Assembly (NCBI GenBank): GCA_000433755.1
Contig: FR891272.1
Location: forward strand, 1 to 21,546
Origin: Clostridium sp. CAG:465
Lineage (GTDB): Bacteria > Bacillota > Clostridia > TANB77 > CAG-465
Reading direction: 5' to 3'
Length of the DNA: 21,546 nucleotides
Translations under genes and position numbers: made by a program
Part shown: in pieces, positions 1 to 7,888 of the stretch
Position numbering within the stretch: the stretch's first letter is position 1
Layout: every line of letters starts with the position of its first letter
Notes under the pieces: generated by a model
The model's input: the letters and a program-made list of their open reading frames with translations, nothing else
Told to the model about the DNA's origin: nothing
The model's database searches: none

Positions 1-455
1 CCATACTTTACTACATCTGCTGTTTCATCTGTTATACCTTTTGGCAAAGTATCATCACCTGTTGGTTTAGAATTGTTATTAGAAGGAAAACTTGTATCTT
101 TTACATATGTACTCTCAGTTGCGGGTACCCATACAAATTCATTTTTGTTTTCATCTTGTATTACAAGCCCTGTATCTTTTGTTCCTTCTTTATATGTAAA
201 TCCTTTTGGAATTGGTACTCCATCTACTTCTTCTGCTATTTTTCCTTTCCATTCATTTCTAACACTTATACTTCTTTTAGTTTCTCCATCTGTTACCTCC
301 GAAAACCATTTATACTCTGTATTATTTTCAGTTTCTCCTGCCCATACTAATTTTCCTTTTATTACTGATACCTTATCTTTATACTTCTTTGTACTTGGTA
401 ACTCTGTTACCATACTATCTCCTGATAGATTTACACTTGATTTATCAAAGCTTGT
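1..455 (-). pseudogene. 3' part of frameshifted pilin-like/FGE-like surface protein; runs off the window
   Basis: This reading frame continues the gene that starts at 742 but lies in a different frame, and it stays open to the left window edge. It contains a lysine-rich stretch, then a stretch reading VPIPKGFTYKEGTKDTGLVI followed by NEFVWVP. I recognise that as the start of the formylglycine-generating-enzyme-like (sulfatase-modifying) domain found in surface proteins of gut Clostridia. It is usually joined to an N-terminal pilin-like segment, exactly as the upstream frame supplies. The frame is lost within the repeat at 420-496. An ATG at 411-413 in this frame has an AGGAG six bases upstream and lies just past the upstream stop (431-433), so re-initiation could still produce a soluble, unanchored fragment. 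The true C-terminus is outside the window. The family call is recalled from motif shape and is moderately sure. Confidence 0.6.
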
Positions 456-496
456 TGGATTCCTGATAAATTAACGCTTGATTTTTTAAAACTTGT
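420..496 (-). repeat. Imperfect 36-bp direct repeat, 41-bp period, coding
   Basis: Copies at 461-496 and 420-455 match at 30 of 36 bases and are separated by 5 bases (456-460). Read in the minus direction they encode TSFKKSSVNLSG and TSFDKSSVNLSG. Five of the six codons that differ do so or nearly do so silently (Ser, Ser, Val, Leu); only Lys to Asp changes the residue, using two of the six base changes. That pattern implies both copies were once translated in the same frame with a 42-bp period. The present 41-bp period is one base short, and this is where the frame is lost. Confidence 0.85.
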
Positions 497-742
497 TGAA
501 TTATCAGTATATTTTTTTGATAGATACATTGATAATTCATCTTGTATACTTACCATATCTTCCTTAAACGTTGCCTCTTTTGCACTTGATACTGGGTTAT
601 TTTTTGCTATTGTTAAAATAACTGCTGCTGCAAGTATTATTATCACTATTATAGTTACAATTAACACTATTAGCGATATACCTCTTTTATGAGTTAGTTT
701 TGTAAAATTATTTTTTTGCTTTTCTTTTTCTACTTTTTTCAT
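431..742 (-). CDS. Type IV pilin-like N-terminal fragment, truncated by frameshift
   Basis: This encodes about 103 residues. A basic N-terminus is followed by a class-III-signal-like segment: K-R-G-I-S-L, then a hydrophobic helix rich in Ile, Val and Ala (LIVLIVTIIVIIILAAAVIL). This resembles the prepilin methylation motif, but the residue after Gly is Ile instead of the usual Phe or Met, and no Glu5 is seen, so it is better called pilin-like. I prefer the ATG at 740-742 (MKKVEKEKQ), with GAGG upstream, over a longer version starting at 796. The frame ends at TAA 431-433, inside the second copy of a 14-residue repeat, and the expected FGE-like domain continues in another frame. The product would be a membrane stub. 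Pilin-like helices on non-pilin surface proteins are common in this kind of genome; assembly into a pilus is not implied. Confidence 0.7.
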   Translation of the reverse strand: MKKVEKEKQKNNFTKLTHKRGISLIVLIVTIIVIIILAAAVILTIAKNNPVSSAKEATFKEDMVSIQDELSMYLSKKYTDNSTSFKKSSVNLSGIQQALINQV

Positions 743-861
743 ATATCTCTTTCCTCTCTTTCTTTTGTATAACATATTTGTATATATTATTAACACACTC
801 AGTATACACTAAAAAAGCGCAATACTACATAACAAATTTATAGATTTAGTATTTATAAATT

Positions 862-1893
862 TTATATTGTCTTTTTAACTTGAACACTTATTTTATTTTT
901 TTCAAAGTCTATATTAAAGCCATTTATACTACTTACAACTCTTCTAATCATGAAAGCATCAAGTTCATCAATTTTAAAAATATTTTCAGAGTTTAGATTT
1001 AAAAGCCAATTTGACTCATCTTCCGTAAATACAAATTCAATATTATCTCCGCTATTAGACTTGTTTATTAATTTTCTAACAATTTCTGAAATTATAAAAA
1101 TAGACTGATTAATACTTCCTGCAATATAATTAGATGATTTTAAAGCAGTATGTGTTGTGAAATTTATTCCTTTCTTTTTTGCATCATTTTTTACAATTAA
1201 AGAAATTAAATCTACTATATCATCACATTTTAATATTTTTTCTTCACCAGTAGACTCAGCAATAAGCGCATCTAAGATTTTATCTACTCTTTCTAAAGAA
1301 TTTTTATTTTTTTCGTAAAAGTTCTTTAGTTTTTGAATATCTTCTTTATTTTTTAATTCATCTACATTTGAAATCATCATATTAGTTACTTCTATACCTG
1401 CGCCAACAGAAAGCATATCCGATTTAATTTCTTCTGCTATGCTGTTCATAAGTTCACCTATAGTTTTTGTTTTGTATTTAGACAGTTCAATTTCCGTTTG
1501 TTGGTTAAAAATCTTAACAGCTGAAATTAACTCTAAATTTAACTTATCAATACCTTCAGTTTTATCAAAATAATTCTGAATATTTAACTTTTGCATAGTC
1601 TCAATTGGTGGCTTTTGACCTGAAAATCCAGTTTGTAGAATGATTATTAGTTCTTTATTATGTTTCCTTATTTCTGTAATTACTTCTTCTCCATTCATTC
1701 CTGGCATAAAGTAGTCTAGAAGTGCAATTTGGTAATTTCCTGACGTAAGTTTTTCTACTGCTTGTTTACCATCTGAAGCGGTTTCAACGTTATAGCCTAA
1801 TTGCTTTAGAAAGCTATCTGTCATTAGCAAATAATCTTCATCATCATCTGCTAAAAGTATTTTTATATTTTTTATAATTTCTTCATATTCCAT
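862..1893 (-). CDS. Response regulator receiver domain fused to degenerate histidine-kinase-like region
   Basis: The 343-residue protein starts with a complete receiver domain (about residues 9-128): acidic pocket D16-D18, phospho-acceptor D60 in ALLDYFMPGMNG, switch T88 and K111. The remainder (about 140-343) follows the plan of a histidine kinase core. TIGELMNSIAEEI (144-156) aligns with the HisKA helix, but E154 sits where the phospho-histidine should be. The later N-box-like helix (about 264-280) lacks the Asn and the final segment lacks the Gly-rich ATP lid. There is no DNA-binding output domain and no membrane segment. It probably acts as a cytosolic phosphorylation-dependent partner-binding or dimerisation protein. 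It sits downstream of the uppP terminator and has no partner kinase in the window. An AGAGAGG-type ribosome site precedes the ATG. The receiver call is firm; the pseudokinase call is inference. Confidence 0.8.
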   Translation of the reverse strand: MEYEEIIKNIKILLADDDEDYLLMTDSFLKQLGYNVETASDGKQAVEKLTSGNYQIALLDYFMPGMNGEEVITEIRKHNKELIIILQTGFSGQKPPIETMQKLNIQNYFDKTEGIDKLNLELISAVKIFNQQTEIELSKYKTKTIGELMNSIAEEIKSDMLSVGAGIEVTNMMISNVDELKNKEDIQKLKNFYEKNKNSLERVDKILDALIAESTGEEKILKCDDIVDLISLIVKNDAKKKGINFTTHTALKSSNYIAGSINQSIFIISEIVRKLINKSNSGDNIEFVFTEDESNWLLNLNSENIFKIDELDAFMIRRVVSSINGFNIDFEKNKISVQVKKTI

Positions 1894-1960
1894 ATATAAC
1901 TACCTCTCTTTTTTATAATTATTATATATTAAATTATAAAAAAATAAAAGACATTTCCTT

Positions 1961-1998
1961 AAAATAAATAAAAATTCCAAGTTATTATAACATGGAAT
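1961..1998 (-). terminator. Intrinsic terminator after uppP
   Basis: On the minus strand an 11-bp stem with one mismatch (ATTCCATGTTA pairing with TAACTTGGAAT) and a 3-base loop is followed by TTTTTATTTATTTT. It lies 19 bases past the uppP stop and closes the 5245-2017 operon. Confidence 0.8.
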
Positions 1999-2016
1999 CT
2001 TTACAAATCTATTTTA

Positions 2017-2826
2017 TTAAAAGAAAAATACTTTTACAAGTACAATGATTGCAATAATTACTCTATAATATGCAAATACAGCAAAATCATGATTTTTTAT
2101 ATATTTAAGTAAAAATTTGATACTTAATACTCCCACAATTGCCGAAACTACAATTCCTACTATTAATTCATAGCTAAAATTAGACACCATATCTGGAAGT
2201 TTAAGTACAGCGGCTCCAAAAATTATTGGTACAGAAAGTAAAAATGTAAATTTAGCTGCAGCACTTCTTGATACACCAAGCAATCTTGCTGTAAGAATAG
2301 TAGTTCCTGAACGTGAAAATCCTGGAATAACTGCCAAAGCTTGAGAAAGTCCAATTAAGAATGTCTGCTTTAATGTTAAATCCTTATATTCAGTTTCTTT
2401 TCCATCATATTTTTTTGCAGCCCATTTGTCTCCTAGATAAATAAGAATTCCCATAACTCCAAGAGCAATTGCAATTAAAGCATAATTAGTTCTTAGAACA
2501 TTTTCAATCGGTTCTTCAAATATTTTACCTATTAAAGCGCCAGGAATGGTTGCAATTACTAAATACCAAAACATTCTATTTTCAAAAGAATTTTTCTTAT
2601 GAACAATTTTATTATATGCCCCTTTAAAAAGTTTCCACCACTCATTAAAGTAAACAAATAGTACTGCTATTAATGTACCAAAGTGTAGTGCCACATCAAA
2701 TGAAAGCGAATGTTCACTCCAATTAAAAAGGTATGGGATTAATATTAAGTGAGCTGAACTGGAAATAGGAAGAAATTCTCCTATTCCCTGTATAACTCCT
2801 AAAACAATTGCATGAAATATATTCAT
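2017..2826 (-). CDS. uppP: Undecaprenyl-diphosphatase (UppP/BacA family)
   Basis: This integral membrane enzyme removes a phosphate from undecaprenyl diphosphate to regenerate the lipid carrier for peptidoglycan and other wall polymers, and its overproduction is known to give bacitracin tolerance. The 269-residue length is normal for the family. Both signature motifs are present: GIGEFLPISSSAHL (14-27, with E17, the Ser cluster and H26) and PGFSRSGTT (168-176, with R172). About eight hydrophobic helices can be seen. Ala replaces the more usual Gly before H26, and Ile-Gly replaces Leu-Thr before E17; these are mild variations. It is the last gene of an operon behind the PASTA and NAGPA-like genes, starting 15 bases after the PASTA stop with an AGGAGG-type site, and it is followed by a clear terminator. 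Confidence 0.96.
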   Translation of the reverse strand: MNIFHAIVLGVIQGIGEFLPISSSAHLILIPYLFNWSEHSLSFDVALHFGTLIAVLFVYFNEWWKLFKGAYNKIVHKKNSFENRMFWYLVIATIPGALIGKIFEEPIENVLRTNYALIAIALGVMGILIYLGDKWAAKKYDGKETEYKDLTLKQTFLIGLSQALAVIPGFSRSGTTILTARLLGVSRSAAAKFTFLLSVPIIFGAAVLKLPDMVSNFSYELIVGIVVSAIVGVLSIKFLLKYIKNHDFAVFAYYRVIIAIIVLVKVFFF

Positions 2827-2841
2827 TATTAACCTCCTAAA

Positions 2842-4200
2842 TTAACTACCAGAACTTACATTAACATATATTACCTTATTAGTGCTATGCGAACCAGCTG
2901 CTGGTGACTGTGAAACTATTGTTCCTGCTGGCTTTTCACTATCTACAATATTTTTTTGTAATGTAAAGCCATCTATTTGACTACTATATGCACTTCCTAC
3001 AACATTAGGAACTTTATATGTTTCTTCTTTTTTCTCTTCTTTTTTCTCTTCTTTTGGTTGCTCTGTTTTTTTAGTATTATTAGTTGTATTATTAGTAGTT
3101 TTTTCTTGGCCATCTACAATATCTTGACTATCATACTCTATATCTTTTAAATCAAGTTTAATTTGCTTAATTGTATCATCATCAACTCTAACATACATCT
3201 TATCAGATTTTATTGCTTCAAAAGAAACATTATTTGGAATTTTTCCAACACTTTCAAGTGGTTTATCAGATGATACTTCAATAACATAGTCAGAATAAAT
3301 AACAAATACTCTTTCATTGTTATAGTAGGTAGATTTAACGTCTTTATCCTTAAGTTCAATAGTATCAGTTATCTTATTATTCTTAACTTTATATACCTTA
3401 CTATTATCTTGAGATATGAAGTAAAGTATATCTTCTGTATCTATTCCTATCATATTTACTTTTTCTTTAAATATTCCAAGTTTAGAATTAGAATAGTAAA
3501 TATTTGAGTTTGAATCTTCATAATATACTCTATCAGTTTGCTGTAACATAATCATTCTATCTACTATAAGTCCTGATTTAATTTGAGACATAGTGTTAAA
3601 CAAGTTTATTTTATAAATTATATTATTAGTTGAATTTCCTGTTTTTTGCTCAACATTAATATAAATCATATTTATTACTGGCGACATATCCATATTTTTT
3701 ATTCTACTAAAGTTTTTAACTGTAAAGGTATTATATTCTATTTTTCTCTTAGTACCAATATCATAAGTAGTTAACTTAAGTGTGGCTGAAGTTCCATTAT
3801 CTGTTTTTGTAAAATACAAAATTAAATTTTTGTCATATAACAAGTCAAAATAACAAATTGGATTACTTTCCTCGATAGTATCAATTATTTCCCCTGATTC
3901 TATGCTTCCTATATATACTTTTGAATCAAATAAATATGTATAATATTTATTATCATATGAATACTGAATGTCTTTAGCATTTTTAGAAATATTTATTGTT
4001 TTTACACCTTTTTCCTTATTTTCTTTTTTGTTTTCATTTACATCTGCACCTGATAAGGAAATAACATATCTTTCGACAAGATAAAGAGCAACTACTGTTA
4101 CAATTGTTCCAATTGCCCAGTATATAGCTAAATTAATAAATAATTTCTTTTTATTTATTTTTTTTCTTACTTTCTTTTCTTTTATTTTTCTTTCCTTCAA
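2842..4200 (-). CDS. Membrane-anchored protein with C-terminal PASTA domain
   Basis: This 452-residue protein has a strongly basic cytoplasmic N-terminus (1-20), one transmembrane helix (about 21-43) and a large extracytoplasmic part. Residues about 66-355 are rich in short beta-like segments with recurrent Tyr/Ile-Tyr and 'SDK.YV' patterns, which suggests a beta-propeller-like fold; I could not match it to a named family. A low-complexity Thr/Asn then Lys/Glu linker (about 368-394) leads to one PASTA domain (about 395-450: VPNVVG, GFTL, GTIVSQSPAAG). PASTA domains bind uncrosslinked peptidoglycan or muropeptides in PknB kinases and PBPs, but no kinase or PBP domain is attached here. The start is TTG (4198-4200) with AAGGAAG seven bases upstream; no better ATG exists. 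The gene lies 19 bases after the NAGPA-like gene and 15 bases before uppP, so a wall-sensing or wall-binding role is plausible. Confidence 0.8.
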   Translation of the reverse strand: MKERKIKEKKVRKKINKKKLFINLAIYWAIGTIVTVVALYLVERYVISLSGADVNENKKENKEKGVKTINISKNAKDIQYSYDNKYYTYLFDSKVYIGSIESGEIIDTIEESNPICYFDLLYDKNLILYFTKTDNGTSATLKLTTYDIGTKRKIEYNTFTVKNFSRIKNMDMSPVINMIYINVEQKTGNSTNNIIYKINLFNTMSQIKSGLIVDRMIMLQQTDRVYYEDSNSNIYYSNSKLGIFKEKVNMIGIDTEDILYFISQDNSKVYKVKNNKITDTIELKDKDVKSTYYNNERVFVIYSDYVIEVSSDKPLESVGKIPNNVSFEAIKSDKMYVRVDDDTIKQIKLDLKDIEYDSQDIVDGQEKTTNNTTNNTKKTEQPKEEKKEEKKEETYKVPNVVGSAYSSQIDGFTLQKNIVDSEKPAGTIVSQSPAAGSHSTNKVIYVNVSSGS

Positions 4201-4219
4201 AGTTATTCTTCCTTTCTAA

Positions 4220-5245
4220 TTATTTTTTATTCGGTTTTGTTACTATAAAAGCATTTGGAACATAACGTTCACCTAATATATCACTTGGACTATTTACAAC
4301 ATTTCCGTTATATACCATAGTTGTAGAAGCTCCACCATCCAAATTAAAGGCATTATATGCTCCATTATCCAAAAGAATATCTTGAACTTGCCTTAGTGTT
4401 GCTCCTAGACTTCCTTTTTGTCTTCCGTCAATAACCAACATTAATATTGCTCCATCTTTTCTTTGAGCTATCGCAGTTCTTGGTTGCATACCCCAACCGC
4501 CTGTTCCGCTTTTTATTGTAGCATTTCCATTAATAATAATAACTGGTCCAAAGGAAACTGCACATCTTAAATTAAGTTGCTGACATTTAGAATATGTCAT
4601 TGAATTTGAAACAACCATTTTATTATCTTTATCCATTCCAACTAAACTATATGATGCACCTGTATTTGTTGTTCTAAGCTGTCCATCTTCAATAACAAGC
4701 CCAGCTGGCTTTCCACCTGTACCCAAAGCATCATCCTGAAATCCTCCAGCGTTAATTCCTGCAACTGCATCGTTTTCTGCGACAATTTGAGATGTAGTAG
4801 CGCCTGAAGTTCCAAGCCTTGGAGATGATACAAGTTTAACACGAGATGGATCATTTATAATTAAAAGTTTACCTGTATAGCTATCATTACTTACGTCTTT
4901 AAGTTCAATTCCATTCATATCTTCAGCAGATATTCCAGATCCAATGTTTATTGCTGATAAACTTTGATCTTCTATATTCTCTTGTGGCCTATTCTTCGCT
5001 AATATTTCATCAATTTTTTCTTTACTTAAAAATAAAGTTGCAAAATATTGATGACTCATAGTTGTCATTGCTGTTGTTACTATCATATCTCTTGTATTAG
5101 TAAATGGTCCATAATATATAAGTACAATTGAAAGAATTGGAACATATATTACCTGGAATATAAGGAAAAAAGCTATCCACTTTAACACTTTCTTCGCTTT
5201 TGATTTTTTGTTCTTTTTTTCTTCATTATTAACTTCTTTTTTCAT
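4220..5245 (-). CDS. Membrane-anchored phosphodiester glycosidase family protein (NAGPA domain)
   Basis: The 341-residue protein has a Lys-rich cytoplasmic start, one signal-anchor helix (about 22-46) and an extracytoplasmic domain (about 120-338) of the NAGPA/DUF2233 family. Family members hydrolyse sugar-phosphodiester bonds, for example the GlcNAc-1-phosphodiester 'uncovering' enzyme. Visible conserved blocks are GINAGGF (163-169), FGPVIIINGN (232-241), QPRTAIAQ (254-261), VIDGRQ (271-276) and NLDGGASTTMVYNG (301-314). These match the family's typical active-site loops. The natural substrate is unknown; wall teichoic acids or exopolysaccharide are candidates because the operon also carries a PASTA protein and UppP. 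It is the first gene of that operon, with a promoter at 5286-5314 and GGGG eight bases before the ATG. Confidence 0.88.
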   Translation of the reverse strand: MKKEVNNEEKKNKKSKAKKVLKWIAFFLIFQVIYVPILSIVLIYYGPFTNTRDMIVTTAMTTMSHQYFATLFLSKEKIDEILAKNRPQENIEDQSLSAINIGSGISAEDMNGIELKDVSNDSYTGKLLIINDPSRVKLVSSPRLGTSGATTSQIVAENDAVAGINAGGFQDDALGTGGKPAGLVIEDGQLRTTNTGASYSLVGMDKDNKMVVSNSMTYSKCQQLNLRCAVSFGPVIIINGNATIKSGTGGWGMQPRTAIAQRKDGAILMLVIDGRQKGSLGATLRQVQDILLDNGAYNAFNLDGGASTTMVYNGNVVNSPSDILGERYVPNAFIVTKPNKK

Positions 5246-5285
5246 TTAAAAACCCCGCTTTATAATATTACAAATTAACGTTATT

Positions 5286-5314
5286 ATTTTATCAAAATAA
5301 AAAAGTTTTTTCAA
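5286..5314 (-). promoter_or_regulatory. Sigma-A-like promoter for the NAGPA-PASTA-uppP operon
   Basis: TTGAAA (5309-5314) and TAAAAT (5286-5291) are separated by 17 bases. The predicted start lies near 5279, giving a leader of about 34 bases. The promoter follows directly after the PBP1 terminator. Confidence 0.7.
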
Positions 5315-5333
5315 CAGTTTTGTATAAATATGT

Positions 5334-5375
5334 AAAAAAATAGGAGCAAATATATAATAATACTTGTTCCTATTT
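5334..5375 (-). terminator. Intrinsic terminator after the PBP1 gene
   Basis: On the minus strand the stem AAATAGGA/TCCTATTT is extended inside by a second pairing (CAAGTAT with ATATTTG), then a run of seven T follows. It starts 11 bases after the PBP1 stop. Confidence 0.82.
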
Positions 5376-5385
5376 TATATTATCA

Positions 5386-7860
5386 CTAGTTTTTCTTTGT
5401 TGTAGTTTTATTATTATTTTTATTTGTATTTTTATAAATATGTATACCATTTGATTCTTCTTCATCATTACTTGATGATGAATTTTTTGAAGTATGAACA
5501 TTACATGTTTCTGTAGGCGCCATATATGCCCAATCAGCTGGTTTTACATTTGGTGTATAGTCTCTTGTTATAAATGATTTTTCTGATGTGTTTGGACAAT
5601 ATTCTGTAGCAATTTTACCAGTTTCATTACATATTTTTATTGTCTTATGGATATTACATGTTTCAGTAGGTATTGAATCTTTTGCTACATAATCACTTCC
5701 AACTTGACTTCCCCTTGGGTCATTTTTACAAGCATCTGTAGGAACCAATCCAGAGACTTTACAAAGTTCTACTTTTGTAACAGAATTTGGAACTTCAAAA
5801 TGTTTTGATTGTTTACCTTTGCTTATACTATTTACAACTGTATTAAATAGTGAAACTGAAGTGTAAGGATAAGATCCTATCTTTCTATATCCAATTGCTT
5901 TTTGTCCAGCTTTACCGCCAACTTTATCATATCCATTCCAACAAGCAATTGTATAATATGGAGTAAATCCACAGAACCATTGATCAAAATCATCGTTTGT
6001 ATTACCAGTTTTGCCTGCAACATCCATATTTGATAGTTTAACATAACCTGCTGCTGTTCCTGTTTTTACAACTTCTTGTAAACAACTTGTAAGCATAAAT
6101 GCTGTTGATTCTTTCATAACACGTTTAGAGTTTATATTATTCACAATTACATCTTCGCCTTTAGAGTCTGTAATTTTAGTATATAGTCTTGGCTCTATAT
6201 ATACTCCACCATTTGCAATAGTAGCATAAGCATTCGCCATATCCATAACAGTTACACCATATGTAAGTCCACCAAGTGATAATGCTGCTGGAGCTTTATC
6301 TGCTGCAACTAATCTCTTAAGCCCTGTATTCTTCGCAAAGTTATATGCATAATCTATATCAACTTTTAAATTTGCTCTTGCCGCAGGTAAATTCATTGAT
6401 TTTGCAATTGCATTTCTTGCTGTTACATAGCCATTGAAATAACCATAATAGTTTCCTGGATGCCAATTTCCTTCTGTAAGCTCGCAATCATCTAAACCTG
6501 CTCCAGGTGATGATAATCCAAGTTCAAATGCCGGTCCATATGCGCCTAAAGGTTTCATACATGAACCTGGTTGCCTTGTTAACTGTGTTGCCCTATTTAC
6601 TACAAGATCTGATGTCTTTTCATCTGAACCACCAATAAGTCCAAGTACACATCCTGTAGATTGTTCAATAACAACCATAGCAGACTGCATAAAGTCTCCT
6701 TTACTATCAGTATAGAATAATTTTGAATTGTTATATGCAGAATCAATTGCACTTTGTACATCTGGATCAAAAGGAGTATATATTTTATAACCTTTACCAT
6801 ATAACTTTGTAATAGCAATACCTCTTTCGACTCCTAATGTTTCCATCAAATCATTAATTACAGCTTCTCTTACAGCTTCAACATAGTATGTATACTGTGC
6901 ACCATTTGAAAATTGTTTTGTAGAATCATCTTCTTTCTTAAATACAATTTCATAATTTAAAGCTTCATTATATTCGTCTTCTGAAATTTTCTTAAGTTTT
7001 AGCATCTGCTTTAAAACTAAATTTTTTCTCTCTAAAAGTTTATTTTTAGCTTCTTCACTCTTATATGGATTAGTTGACTCTGGTGATTGTATAATTGCAG
7101 CCAATACTGCAGATTCAGCTAAATTTACTTCACTTAAAGGCTTTCCAAAATAATTTCTTGAAGCCACTTCAAATCCATAGCATCCATCTCCCATGTATAT
7201 TTGGTTTACGTATGCTTCAAAAATTTCTTCTTTTGAAAGTTTATTTTCTAGAGCTATAGCTCTATACCATTCTCTAATCTTTCTTGTCCATGTTGCTTCT
7301 TTATCGTTTTTTATATTTTTTACCAATTGCTGTGTAATTGTACTTCCACCAAAGCTTGATTTTCCACCATGAGTTATATATGTAAATATCGCACCTGTAG
7401 TTCTTTTTAAATCGACACCATGATGTTTAAAAAATCTTTCGTCTTCAATAGATACAACAGCATCAACAACAGTCTGAGGTATATCTTTATATTCAACAGT
7501 TACTCTGTTTTCTGAATCATAAAAAGCACCTATTTGATTACCATTTTTATCATATACAAATGATGTTTCTTTGTATAATTTCAATTCTTCAAGATTTAAA
7601 CTATCCGTCTTGTCAATTACACCAGTTATAACACCTATAACTAGTCCTGCACAAATAATAAAAAGAGCAAGAAAAACAAAGAAACAAATCTTTATTATTT
7701 TTTTTCTTCTTTTCTTTTTTGCATTCTTGCTACTTGCTTTAGAATTAATATCTTTGGTTGAAACTACTTGTGTTTTACCAGCCTCGATATTCTTCTTCGT
7801 CTTTTTCTTTAAAGATTTTGTCTTAAAAACTTTTGTATGTTTATTATCATTTTTATCCAT
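5386..7860 (-). CDS. Class A penicillin-binding protein, PBP1 type (GT51 + transpeptidase)
   Basis: This bifunctional enzyme polymerises lipid II into glycan strands and crosslinks the stem peptides outside the membrane. It has 824 residues: a Lys-rich cytoplasmic tail, a transmembrane helix (about 54-80), and a GT51 transglycosylase with EDERFFKHHGVD (catalytic E139), GGSTITQQLVKN (171-182), RKIREW and EEIFEAYVNQIYMG. The transpeptidase has the S-x-x-K motif as SCMK (S433, K436), SMN (488-490) and KTGN (617-620). The C-terminal tail contains six Cys (700, 711, 735, 744, 755, 786) and two PTETCN[IV]H repeats, then a Ser/Asn/Lys-rich end. Domain order and size are normal for clostridial PBP1. 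It begins 28 bases after the MazF stop with AGGAGTG upstream, as the last gene of a three-gene unit, and is closed by a terminator at 5334-5375. Confidence 0.95.
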   Translation of the reverse strand: MDKNDNKHTKVFKTKSLKKKTKKNIEAGKTQVVSTKDINSKASSKNAKKKRRKKIIKICFFVFLALFIICAGLVIGVITGVIDKTDSLNLEELKLYKETSFVYDKNGNQIGAFYDSENRVTVEYKDIPQTVVDAVVSIEDERFFKHHGVDLKRTTGAIFTYITHGGKSSFGGSTITQQLVKNIKNDKEATWTRKIREWYRAIALENKLSKEEIFEAYVNQIYMGDGCYGFEVASRNYFGKPLSEVNLAESAVLAAIIQSPESTNPYKSEEAKNKLLERKNLVLKQMLKLKKISEDEYNEALNYEIVFKKEDDSTKQFSNGAQYTYYVEAVREAVINDLMETLGVERGIAITKLYGKGYKIYTPFDPDVQSAIDSAYNNSKLFYTDSKGDFMQSAMVVIEQSTGCVLGLIGGSDEKTSDLVVNRATQLTRQPGSCMKPLGAYGPAFELGLSSPGAGLDDCELTEGNWHPGNYYGYFNGYVTARNAIAKSMNLPAARANLKVDIDYAYNFAKNTGLKRLVAADKAPAALSLGGLTYGVTVMDMANAYATIANGGVYIEPRLYTKITDSKGEDVIVNNINSKRVMKESTAFMLTSCLQEVVKTGTAAGYVKLSNMDVAGKTGNTNDDFDQWFCGFTPYYTIACWNGYDKVGGKAGQKAIGYRKIGSYPYTSVSLFNTVVNSISKGKQSKHFEVPNSVTKVELCKVSGLVPTDACKNDPRGSQVGSDYVAKDSIPTETCNIHKTIKICNETGKIATEYCPNTSEKSFITRDYTPNVKPADWAYMAPTETCNVHTSKNSSSSNDEEESNGIHIYKNTNKNNNKTTTKKN

Positions 7861-7888
7861 ATTTTTTCACTCCTAATACAGAAAAATA

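Noticed and set aside
431..470. Programmed ribosomal frameshift in the pilin-like gene
   Set aside because: No slippery heptamer or downstream structure is visible; a missing base between repeat copies explains the break more simply.
73..474. Long plus-strand open frame opposite the FGE-like region
   Set aside because: No ribosome site, Ser/Phe/Leu-rich composition typical of an antisense shadow, and the minus strand reads as a recognisable protein.
824..860. AT-only inverted repeat (AAATTTATA/TATAAATTT) after the receiver-domain gene as a terminator
   Set aside because: All A-T stem, long loop and no proper U-tract; not distinguishable from background in this AT-rich sequence.
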